Source: an uncultured Collinsella sp. (GTDB lineage: Bacteria; Actinomycetota; Coriobacteriia; Coriobacteriales; Coriobacteriaceae). Taken from it: a stretch of DNA of 18,407 nucleotides. Below, one piece after another: positions 1 to 6,657 of the stretch (its first letter is position 1; each line of letters starts with the position of its first letter). The stretch is taken from NCBI GenBank assembly GCA_900549555.1, contig UROO01000031.1:1-18407 (forward strand), read 5' to 3'. The notes under the pieces were generated by a model. That model had not been told where the DNA came from and made no database searches. It worked only from the letters and a program-made list of their open reading frames with translations. Made by a program: the position numbers and the translations under genes.

Positions 1-48
1 TCTACACCCTAGAGTTCGTCGGCAGCGTCAGATGTGTATAAGAGACAG
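1..48 (+). other. Untrimmed Illumina Nextera adapter (non-genomic)
   Basis: Bases 1-7 match the end of the P5 flow-cell primer, 8-15 (CCTAGAGT) look like an 8-base i5 index, and 16-48 match the Nextera read-1 transposase adapter. That adapter ends in the 19-bp Tn5 mosaic end AGATGTGTATAAGAGACAG at 30-48. Genomic sequence therefore begins at 49. Translated in frame, the adapter gives the false N-terminus MYKRQ, and in another frame MCIRDR, both familiar adapter artefacts in protein databases. Nothing here should be annotated as biology. Confidence 0.97.
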
Positions 49-1998
49 GATGCCATCCGTGCCCTGGGAATGCTTCCCGAGTCCTGTACGCTCGATTACG
101 AAGAGGGCGAGGAGCCGACGTTCGAGCCCGCGCCCCAGCCCGATCCGGTCGTGGCTGCACAGCCCGATGAGGCCAATGCCGTCGAGACGGAAGCCGATGC
201 GGAGACTGCTATCGATTCCGCAGCCGGTCTGGACGTCATGGCGCCTGCCCCGACGCCCGAGGAGCTCGATAATATCGAGGACGACTACGATGCGTATCCG
301 CATCGTGTGTCCTACGAGAGCGACACCGATTTTTCTGCCGAGCTTCCGGTGACGACGCCCCATGCCGATATCGCTTCCGCGTTTTCTTCGATCGGTGCCA
401 GCGCCTCCCATTTCTTTAAGGGGGCATTCGAAAAGGGCAAGAAACTCGTTGACGACTTTGAGGAAAAGCGCGTCGCTGCCCGCGAGGCAGCCGAGCGCGA
501 GGCTGCAGCCCAGCAACAGGCGGCCGAGGCCGAGCGCGAGCGCGCGGCACAGGAATTTGAGCAAAACGACGCCGAGCAGCCGGTATCGCCGGTATCCGTT
601 GATGTTGCCGACGCCACGACGTCTTTCGAGGCGCCGCAGCCTTCGCCTGCGGAAGTTGCCGGGGAGACGGCGACTTTCGAAACCCAACAGCCAGTCGACA
701 GCACTGTGTCGTTTGATGCCACGATGACGTTTGAGAAGCAGGGCACCGCTATCGCCGAGCCCCTTTCCGCTCCTGTCGAGGACGAGCCCGCTGCGCCCGA
801 TACGGTCGAGGATCAATCTGCGGCGGAACAGGTCGCTGCGGACAGCTCCGAGCAAGAGCCTGAGCCCGTGGCCCCCGAAGCTCCGCAGGCGGATGAGTCG
901 AGGCCCTACTCTACGCAGATCTTCACCATGCCCGCGCCGAGTGATCCCGGCGCCACGGTTGCCAACGCTGCTCCGTCGCAGGCCGAGACGGTCGATGCTC
1001 TGATGGCTCAGATCTCGTCTCAGGCGTCGCCGCGCCCGAACATGAACGTTCCCGACCCGGCATCCGCGCCGGCTCCCATGCCCTCTGCGTCTCCGCTGGC
1101 CTCGGTCCCCGATCCCTCGATGCCTTCGATGCGGCAGGCCAATGTCGCCTCGCGCACCTCGCTGTTCGACCTTCCCGACCCTTCGGCTCAGGTCAACGAT
1201 CCCTTCGCGACGGCACAGGGTCCCGAGCCCATATCGGCTCCGGTTGTTCCTCCCATGCCGGCCACCTCGGATGTTCAGCCGCTTGAGACTATCTCGGCTC
1301 CTGCCGCTCCGGCCGCCAAGCCGCAAAAGCTCGGCTTGGGCGGTCTGTTCGGTCGCAAAAAGAAAAACGAGCAGGACAGCATGAGCGATTGGCTTGGTGT
1401 CGAGGATGATTACGACGCCAAGAAGTCTGGTCGCGGTATCGGCTCGTGGGATAACTTCGAGGATGACGACGACGGCTGGAAGGGCGGTGCCACGTCTTCC
1501 GATGGAGCTTCCGCCGAGGATATGCTCGCTGCCGTTGCCTCCATGGGCGATGACGAGCTGCTTGGCCACGACATCTGGTTTGTGGCTACAGGCGCTTCCG
1601 ATTGCGACGGCGCCGGCATGAAGGCGTTCCTGGCCGCGCATCGCGACAAGCTCCGCGGCGTGTTCTTTATCAACCTTGAGTCCATTGGTGCCGGTAGGCT
1701 TTCGGTCGTGACGGTCGAGGGCGAGCAGCAGCTGCTCAAGGGTGACCGACGCATCATGAACTTGGTCAACAAGGTGTGCAAGTCGTTCCATGTCGATTGC
1801 GGTGCATTTGAGATGCCCTATGCCAAGACCGATGCCTATGCTGCTCTCGAGGCAAGCCGACGCGCCCTTACCATTGCCGGCGTCGACGGCCCACGTTTGG
1901 CATGCGCTCACACTGAGGACGATCTGCCGTACAACGTCAATCCGACAAATATCGCTACGGTGTCCGAGGTCGTGACCGAGGTCATTCGTCGTTCGTAG
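49..1998 (+). CDS. M28-like zinc peptidase with long acidic linker, 5'-truncated
   Basis: Partial gene: 649 residues remain and the true start lies beyond the contig edge. The apparent ATG at 34 belongs to the adapter. Residues about 14-500 are low-complexity, rich in Glu, Asp, Ala and Pro, with a charged Ala/Glu/Arg stretch (about 130-176) that could form a coiled coil, and a basic GLFGRKKK patch near 430. Residues about 505-649 resemble the C-terminal half of an M28 aminopeptidase: strand DIWFVATG, then NLESIG (E544 where a metal-binding Asp or Glu is expected), then the His-containing AHTEDDLPYNV (H621). The catalytic Glu-Glu pair expected after the TG is Ser-Asp here (S517-D518), so activity is doubtful. 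The first metal ligands would lie upstream of the window. A small membrane-protein gene follows after 21 bases, probably in the same operon. The family call is by motif only. Confidence 0.6.
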   Translation, partial: DAIRALGMLPESCTLDYEEGEEPTFEPAPQPDPVVAAQPDEANAVETEADAETAIDSAAGLDVMAPAPTPEELDNIEDDYDAYPHRVSYESDTDFSAELPVTTPHADIASAFSSIGASASHFFKGAFEKGKKLVDDFEEKRVAAREAAEREAAAQQQAAEAERERAAQEFEQNDAEQPVSPVSVDVADATTSFEAPQPSPAEVAGETATFETQQPVDSTVSFDATMTFEKQGTAIAEPLSAPVEDEPAAPDTVEDQSAAEQVAADSSEQEPEPVAPEAPQADESRPYSTQIFTMPAPSDPGATVANAAPSQAETVDALMAQISSQASPRPNMNVPDPASAPAPMPSASPLASVPDPSMPSMRQANVASRTSLFDLPDPSAQVNDPFATAQGPEPISAPVVPPMPATSDVQPLETISAPAAPAAKPQKLGLGGLFGRKKKNEQDSMSDWLGVEDDYDAKKSGRGIGSWDNFEDDDDGWKGGATSSDGASAEDMLAAVASMGDDELLGHDIWFVATGASDCDGAGMKAFLAAHRDKLRGVFFINLESIGAGRLSVVTVEGEQQLLKGDRRIMNLVNKVCKSFHVDCGAFEMPYAKTDAYAALEASRRALTIAGVDGPRLACAHTEDDLPYNVNPTNIATVSEVVTEVIRRS

Positions 1999-2019
1999 GT
2001 TGACCTATAAGGAGTCTGC

Positions 2020-2238
2020 GTGTTTTCGTACATCAAGCGCCACTGGCCCGTCTATCTCATCTTGGCCCTGATCGCCATTGTCCTTGGTTTCGGGGCCGCG
2101 TATATCGTGGGCGTTAAAGGCTCAACGCCTGAGTCCACGATTAGCGAAGAAGTGGAGCACGAGCAGAGTTTGGGAGCCGATGGCATCTCCGAGTCCGATC
2201 AAGCGCTCATCGACGGTGGGTCTGCATCTGGGGAATAG
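2020..2238 (+). CDS. Small single-pass membrane protein, unknown function
   Basis: 72 residues from a GTG start, chosen because AAGGAG (2009-2014) sits at suitable distance and no ATG fits. The N-terminus is short and basic (FSYIKRHW), followed by one hydrophobic segment (about residues 10-31) ending in a Gly/Val-rich stretch. After that comes an acidic, Ser/Glu-rich tail of about 40 residues. This predicts a membrane-anchored peptide with the basic end inside and the acidic tail outside. It lies 21 bases after the M28-like gene and just before a strong terminator, so it is the last gene of that transcript. I do not recognise the family; a role linked to the upstream peptidase is only inferred from position. 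Confidence 0.7.
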   Translation: MFSYIKRHWPVYLILALIAIVLGFGAAYIVGVKGSTPESTISEEVEHEQSLGADGISESDQALIDGGSASGE

Positions 2239-2260
2239 CCATTTCGCCACGAACGAATAA

Positions 2261-2294
2261 GAGGCGAGCCGGGAGACGGGCTCGCCTCTTTTTT
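2261..2294 (+). terminator. Intrinsic terminator after the M28-like operon
   Basis: A perfect 10-bp stem (GAGGCGAGCC with GGCTCGCCTC, 2261-2270 and 2279-2288) with an 8-base loop is followed by a T run at 2289-2294. It lies between convergent genes. Read on the minus strand the stem is followed by a weaker T-rich stretch, so it may also stop transcription of the adhesin gene. Confidence 0.9.
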
Positions 2295-2300
2295 ATTGCG

Positions 2301-5300
2301 TCAGCGACGTTTTGACGCCAGCTTTAGATGGGCAAACCAGATTGCCGCGGCGCCGGAGGTCACGAAGGCGGTGAGGCAGGCGGCAATGGGAAGGGAGCCC
2401 GTTGCCGGTAAATCTTGCGGCATGGCGCATCGCTGGATGACGCGATCCTCGTCATGTGATTCAAGGTTGCTACCGCCGCCATTGCGACAGAGGTCAACGC
2501 GAGCGCTGTTGGCGAGTGCGGTCTGAGGCGTGTAAGACGACGCGGCCTGCATATGGATGACGGCACCGTGAATATCCGAGTCAAGGACGGCGCTCACATC
2601 ATCAAGGTCGTCATGCTCGTCTTTGAGGTCCTCGCGGGTCCAAGATTCTGCAGCGCCTCTTGTCGTGAAGTCGGCCGATACGGCCCCGCACTCAAGACGA
2701 ATGCCCGTGACGGCGGTATCGTCCAAAAGAGCGAGCTCTTTTGCCTCGAGGGTGACCGACTCCGTTGTTGGGATATCGGCTTTCCAAAGATGCCAATCGC
2801 CGTAATCGACCATGCGCAAATCGTCACCTAGGAGCTTTTTGACCTCGTCCGTTTCGAGCCAGGGGTTGTCATGCCCGTCGCTGAGCGTTGCATTGGTCTG
2901 TTCGCCCGTATCGATACTTCCCACTGGAGACGTTCGATACCACACGTTGCAAAGACCGTCGATGTCCCCGGTCGCGACAGGGGTTTCGATGGCGATGAGT
3001 TTGGCAGTGCCTTCCTTGGCGCATTCGAGATCGTCAGTGATGGTGAATTCATCAACCCAGGTATTCGACTCATTTTTAGCATCGAGCGTATAAGAGAAGG
3101 AGCCGTCCGCATTGGATTGTGCCACGGCTCGGTTTTTGCCATCGCCGTTGGCGACGAGACCCTTACCGATAGGGCGGGCGATCTCTTGCCGCTTGTCGAC
3201 TCTGCCCTCGATCTCGATGGGTGCGTCCTTCATGGTTACCGTCTGCACTTCTCCTGTGGCCTTAATTTCAAACGTCATGTCTTCGGCAAGGTCGTAAGTG
3301 CGCGGGGGCATCACTTCGCACAGGGTGTAGGTGCCGGGCAAAAGATGCTCGATGCGATGCGGTTTGTCAGAGGAGGTCCAAGCGTCAATTTCGGTTCCGT
3401 CGGCACCGTGGAGGGAGAGCCGAGCGCCTTCCGCTTCTTGTTTGCCGGTCAAATCTACTTTGGAGATGTCGATTTTGGTGTAGTCGTTAGAAACATCGAG
3501 GTGCGCATTGATCACGGGTGTTTCCTGACCGGCATACGACAGCTCGACGGTGTGGACGCTTTGGTCGAGCAGGTAACCTTCGGGTGCCTGCACCTCGATT
3601 ACCTCATAGGTGGCGGTTCCGCACCCCAGTGAAAGATGAGTCGCGCACGCAAATCCCCGCTCGTCGGTCGTGATGGATGTGACGGTTTCGCCGTCCAGGG
3701 CAGCAATGCTGCCGTCGGGGCGCACGATATCGCCCGCGGCACGGATATCAAAAACAGCACCGGCAAGGGCGCGCCCACCTACGGCATCGTTCTTGACGAT
3801 CTCGATGCTTCCTGTTGCCGCGTCGTCGTAAAACGAGGCGACCGCGACGGGCGTTAAGTTCATGTCGGCGGGAATCGTTATCTCCAGATCTTCACCAACA
3901 AGATACGGTTCCTTGGCGGAAGTCTCTCGTATGTAATACGTGCCCGGGTTAAGCGATTCGGGTAGGGTGACGGTGCCGGTTTCATCGGTCGTAAAGGTAT
4001 TCATAACGGTATGGGCGGGATGCCAGGATGTTTGCGAGATGGGCTCACGGTCGCCGTTGAGCAGCTGAAAGGTGAACCCAGCGCGTGGTACGGCGTTGCC
4101 GGTCTGAGCATCGCGCTTCACGATTTGAAGATGTGTCGACAGGGCGTGGTTGTCTACGATGTACTGAAGCTCTGCGCCGTCCGTGATCTGCTCTGCCGTG
4201 ATAGTCCATTCCCCTGCCTGCTTAAAGCCGTCGGGCACAGTGTCGACAACCTCACGAATGGTGTAGCCGGCACGGTCATACGGTATGGTTCCGCTGACGC
4301 CATCGGGGCGCTCTCCTGCGCCAAACCATGCTCCGGCCTGGTCTTTGGTCGATGCGAAGCCGTAGATATTGGTGGTCAGCGTTCCAACAACCTGCTGCGA
4401 AGTGTTGCTTGCCACTTCAAAGACCACGCCTTCCGCCGGCTGCTCTACACCAGATTCGTCACTATTACCGCAGTCCTTGAACTTTGAAATCTCGAGGTCA
4501 AAAGCGATGGGGATGTTGGGGATGCGACGCTCGAGTTCAACGACGCCCGCGTCTCCGAGCTGGTCGGCACCGATGGTATAGCTCCAGGTTTCATTGGAGG
4601 GCAGATAACCCTCGGGAGCTCTCGACTCATAGATGCTAAAGGTGCCCAGGGGGATGTCGGTAAGTGTTGCCCGGCCGTCCTCATCCGTCGTGAGGGTGTG
4701 CGTCCAGCCCGGGGTAGACTGTGAGACGCAGGTGAACTCAGCGCCGGCAAGTGACGCGCTGACTTGAGGGCCTGCCCCTGTCGCGGCATCGACCTTTGCG
4801 ATGCGCAGGGTAATGGTACCGGGCTGCTCATCGATGACGACATTCCCGCCGTCATTGCCGGTGGAAAAGGCGATGTGGTCACTCCTGGGGATATAACCCG
4901 CCGGAGCTTTGGTTTCGACCAGGTAATATGCCGCGTTGGGCAAAAGTGTCGCCTGCGCACGACCGCTGCTGTCCATCTGGATGCTGCCGACACGCTTGTC
5001 GCCGACGCTCTCATAGATGTCGAACCTCGCTCCGTCGAGCCTGTAGGTATCGTTTTCGCTCGTGATGGCGGCGTTGGCTGACTGTTTTTGGAAGGATACG
5101 GAGACGGCCGGGAGCACGTAGAGCATGTCTTGACGTTTACTGCCGCCCGACACAGCTCCCAAATAGCGCCGCGCGCGATGCGGTGCGGCTTTAATGCTTC
5201 CCGACCTGGCGCCGTCGTGGAGCCAGCGCGCTGCGGCAACGACCTCATTGTCGCCGGAAAAATTTCCCCTCTCTGTGACGCCCCGGGCGGTTGTATATGA

Positions 5301-5732
5301 GAATGATCCGTCGGTATGGGTGGTGCCGTTGAGCATCCAGACGGCAAGTTGGGTTGCGGCACGTGCTCGATCGGGGGATAGGTTATGCCCGCCAAAGGAT
5401 GTGGCGGTGGGGTAGCCATGACAGATGATGGCCGCGAATTCGTCTTCGAGCCATACCCAGCCCTGATTGTAGGTGAGCCAGGGTCCGCCCGGTGTGCTAG
5501 GGCCAAAGCGCTCCTGGTTCATACAGTAGGCAATCGAAGAATCCTGTGCCTCGTATTTGCCAACTTCAAAAGGACCGCATTCATTGCTGATAGTGCGGAA
5601 TCCGAGCGATTCATAACCGTCGACGGCGAGCGCGGCATCCGGTGTCATGCAGCCTAAAAGTAAAAAGAGGACTAGGAGCAGCGATCCTGCTGTGATTGCG
5701 CTGTGGACAGAGTGCGTGGGTGCGTTGGACAT
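2301..5732 (-). CDS. LPXTG-anchored adhesin/pilin with thioester and SpaA/Cna-B domains
   Basis: 1143 residues, start supported by AAGGAG six bases upstream on the minus strand. An N-terminal signal (hydrophobic residues about 13-27) ends either at ALA-VD (35-37, signal peptidase I) or at a lipobox-like LLGC (Cys28). A thioester domain follows: Cys70 in AYCMNQ and Gln128 in ATQLAVW (TQxA motif), the pair that forms the Cys-Gln bond used for covalent host binding. Then come about six SpaA/Cna-B-type repeats, roughly 210-305, 306-405, 411-530, 534-636, 642-744 and 752-837. They carry I-x-K-x-D lysines near their starts and E-x-x-A-P-x-G-Y motifs near their ends, expected to form Lys-Asn/Asp isopeptide bonds. 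An unassigned domain (about 840-1090) precedes LPATG (1108-1112), a hydrophobic segment and the KRR tail, the sortase substrate signal. It is monocistronic here, with no sortase beside it, so it could be a stand-alone adhesin or a pilus tip protein. Confidence 0.92.
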   Translation of the reverse strand: MSNAPTHSVHSAITAGSLLLVLFLLLGCMTPDAALAVDGYESLGFRTISNECGPFEVGKYEAQDSSIAYCMNQERFGPSTPGGPWLTYNQGWVWLEDEFAAIICHGYPTATSFGGHNLSPDRARAATQLAVWMLNGTTHTDGSFSYTTARGVTERGNFSGDNEVVAAARWLHDGARSGSIKAAPHRARRYLGAVSGGSKRQDMLYVLPAVSVSFQKQSANAAITSENDTYRLDGARFDIYESVGDKRVGSIQMDSSGRAQATLLPNAAYYLVETKAPAGYIPRSDHIAFSTGNDGGNVVIDEQPGTITLRIAKVDAATGAGPQVSASLAGAEFTCVSQSTPGWTHTLTTDEDGRATLTDIPLGTFSIYESRAPEGYLPSNETWSYTIGADQLGDAGVVELERRIPNIPIAFDLEISKFKDCGNSDESGVEQPAEGVVFEVASNTSQQVVGTLTTNIYGFASTKDQAGAWFGAGERPDGVSGTIPYDRAGYTIREVVDTVPDGFKQAGEWTITAEQITDGAELQYIVDNHALSTHLQIVKRDAQTGNAVPRAGFTFQLLNGDREPISQTSWHPAHTVMNTFTTDETGTVTLPESLNPGTYYIRETSAKEPYLVGEDLEITIPADMNLTPVAVASFYDDAATGSIEIVKNDAVGGRALAGAVFDIRAAGDIVRPDGSIAALDGETVTSITTDERGFACATHLSLGCGTATYEVIEVQAPEGYLLDQSVHTVELSYAGQETPVINAHLDVSNDYTKIDISKVDLTGKQEAEGARLSLHGADGTEIDAWTSSDKPHRIEHLLPGTYTLCEVMPPRTYDLAEDMTFEIKATGEVQTVTMKDAPIEIEGRVDKRQEIARPIGKGLVANGDGKNRAVAQSNADGSFSYTLDAKNESNTWVDEFTITDDLECAKEGTAKLIAIETPVATGDIDGLCNVWYRTSPVGSIDTGEQTNATLSDGHDNPWLETDEVKKLLGDDLRMVDYGDWHLWKADIPTTESVTLEAKELALLDDTAVTGIRLECGAVSADFTTRGAAESWTREDLKDEHDDLDDVSAVLDSDIHGAVIHMQAASSYTPQTALANSARVDLCRNGGGSNLESHDEDRVIQRCAMPQDLPATGSLPIAACLTAFVTSGAAAIWFAHLKLASKRR

Positions 5733-5847
5733 GGCTGCTCCTTATCCCTCGTGCGCCGCACGGGGAGGCCGCGGCGCTTGGGATGAGGCTACCCCCGAGG
5801 TTCATGCGGGTAAGTACCGGAGCCTGACCAAAAGCTTGCCCGATATC

Positions 5848-5900
5848 TGACAAATGGCGCCTACGAAAGACAATGGAATAAATCTGCAGGTAGACAATGG
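5848..5900 (-). promoter_or_regulatory. Repeated motif upstream of the adhesin gene
   Basis: The sequence AGACAATGG occurs at 5868-5876 and again at 5892-5900 (24 bases apart, both followed by an A/T-rich stretch), and a related TGACAAATGG lies at 5848-5857. The spacing is close to whole helical turns, as in regulator binding sites. On the minus strand the TTGTC parts could also serve as -35 boxes. The spacer 5733-6029 between the adhesin gene and tRNA-Gly otherwise shows only the tRNA promoter and a small GGAG-GATT-CTCC inverted repeat at 5950-5961. No operator of known type is recognised. Confidence 0.35.
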
Positions 5901-5986
5901 TAAATAAAAGAGCCTACAGGTCCTCATCTACACAATTGGCCTATTTTTAGGAGGATTCTCCATAGCTAAAACAAGTATCGTCACCC

Positions 5987-6016
5987 TTGTATCGAACAAG
6001 ACAACCGCGTTATACT
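5987..6016 (+). promoter_or_regulatory. Promoter of tRNA-Gly
   Basis: TTGTAT (5987-5992) and TATACT (6011-6016) are separated by 18 bases and lie 13 bases before the mature tRNA start, which suits a vegetative sigma factor promoter. Confidence 0.65.
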
Positions 6017-6029
6017 ATCCCCCACATAT

Positions 6030-6104
6030 GCGGGCATCGCCAAGTGGTAAGGCATCAGCTTCCCAAGCTGACACTCGCGGGTTCGAGTCCCGTTGCCCGC
6101 TCCA
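6030..6104 (+). tRNA. tRNA-Gly, anticodon CCC
   Basis: A complete cloverleaf can be drawn. The acceptor stem GCGGGCA pairs with TGCCCGC, the anticodon stem TCAGC pairs with GCTGA around the loop TTCCCAA (anticodon CCC, decoding GGG), and the T-arm is GCGGG-TTCGAGT-CCCGT. The discriminator base is T and CCA is encoded at 6102-6104. It is a single gene with its own promoter and terminator. Its 3' end is repeated in the array downstream. Confidence 0.96.
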
Positions 6105-6112
6105 GAAAAAGT

Positions 6113-6147
6113 AAAAGCACGACACCGTTCCGGTGCCGTGCTTTTTT
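6113..6147 (+). terminator. Terminator of tRNA-Gly
   Basis: AAAGCACGACACCG pairs with CGGTGCCGTGCTTT around a TTC loop with one A-C mismatch, followed by a run of six T. It begins within 10 bases of the tRNA end. Confidence 0.9.
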
Positions 6148-6158
6148 CAATAAAGTGC

Positions 6159-6240
6159 CGGGACTCGAACCCGACAGGGTGCGAGCGTAAAGCAAACGCG
6201 AAGCGTTTGTAGCGAGCAGGCGAAGGCGCCGGCAGGCGCC
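6159..6240. repeat. tRNA-associated repeat core, Gly locus
   Basis: The core opens with an exact inverted copy (6159-6173) of 15 bases of the tRNA-Gly T-arm (6078-6092). A perfect 7-bp hairpin follows, CAAACGC-GAA-GCGTTTG at 6193-6209, then a GC-rich tract with a second inverted repeat (GGCGCC..GGCGCC, about 6225-6240). The same order and much of the sequence recur after tRNA-Lys at 17914-18000. Open frames across this stretch on both strands are low-complexity shadows without ribosome binding sites. Confidence 0.7.
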
Positions 6241-6244
6241 TGAA

Positions 6245-6295
6245 GCCGGTGCGGATTTGCGAAGCAAATACGCGGATGTCCCGTTGCCCGCTCCA
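6245..6295 (+). repeat. tRNA-Gly 3'-end repeat, copy 1
   Basis: A 51-base unit: GCCGGTGCGG, then the hairpin ATTTGC-GAA-GCAAAT (6255-6269), ACGCGGAT, and an exact 18-base copy (6278-6295) of the tRNA-Gly 3' end from the T stem through CCA (6087-6104). No 5' half of a tRNA precedes it, so it is a fragment and not a gene. Confidence 0.85.
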
Positions 6296-6375
6296 TCGAG
6301 CACAGGGGACCTCGGGAACGTCGAGTCCAACCCGCTTTGCCCGTGCAGGTGCGCAAACCAGGTCTGCCGACCGCA

Positions 6376-6426
6376 GCCGGTGCGGGTTTGCGAAGCAAAT
6401 ACGCAGACGTCCCGTTGCCCGCTCCA
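6376..6426 (+). repeat. tRNA-Gly 3'-end repeat, copy 2
   Basis: The same 51-base unit starting 131 bases after copy 1. It has the mini-hairpin TTTGC-GAA-GCAAA at 6387-6399 and an exact 18-base tRNA-Gly 3' end with CCA at 6409-6426. The sequence between copies is only loosely conserved (a CGRGCACRGG..GAC-like stretch follows copies 1 and 2). Confidence 0.85.
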
Positions 6427-6504
6427 CCGGGCACGGGAGACGTGGGGACGGCCAATTCAACAAAGTTTTCCCCACCGTCTCCGCGAATCCGGCAGGCGAC
6501 CGCA

Positions 6505-6553
6505 GCCGGTGCGGATTTGCGAAGCAAATACGCGGACGTCCCCATGGCCGCTC
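6505..6553 (+). repeat. tRNA-Gly 3'-end repeat, copy 3, degenerate end
   Basis: The third unit starts 129 bases after copy 2. The first part and hairpin (6515-6529) match copy 1, but the tRNA-like end is decayed (GTCCCCATGGCCGCTC, 6538-6553) and CCA is lost. This marks the right edge of the array, about 50 bases before the purB promoter. Confidence 0.75.
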
Positions 6554-6607
6554 TTGCGGCAAAATGTTAGGTTAATGCCTGCTGCCCATACTTGCACCTA
6601 CGCACGG

Positions 6608-6613
6608 TACAAT
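6608..6613 (+). promoter_or_regulatory. Probable -10 box of purB
   Basis: GG-TACAAT-G at 6608-6613 is identical to the -10 box of tRNA-Lys and close to that of the solute-binding lipoprotein gene. No good -35 hexamer lies at 16-18 bases, and TTGCAC at 6592 is too close. It lies 45 bases before the purB start. Confidence 0.45.
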
Positions 6614-6657
6614 GGTTAAGTTACGACCAACGTGCCAATAGCCAAAAAGGAGCCGCT

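Noticed and set aside
28..1911. Minus-strand open frame of 627 codons opposite the M28-like gene
   Set aside because: It is a shadow of a GC-rich gene: Arg/Gly-rich, no domain pattern, and its start side lacks a ribosome site. Part of it also reads through adapter sequence.
6278..6426. Additional tRNA-Gly genes
   Set aside because: Only the last 18 bases of the tRNA are present in each copy; the D-arm, anticodon arm and 5' acceptor strand are missing.
6245..6553. CRISPR array
   Set aside because: Repeats are 51 bases at about 130-base steps with only three copies, spacers are related to one another, and no cas gene is near. The repeat contains a tRNA end, which is not CRISPR-like.
5981..6562. 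Overlapping frames on both strands across the tRNA-Gly array (for example 193 codons on the minus strand)
   Set aside because: They read through a tRNA gene, a terminator and three repeat units. Their repeated peptides, such as RICFANPHRL, come from the repeated DNA. No ribosome site or protein-like composition is seen.
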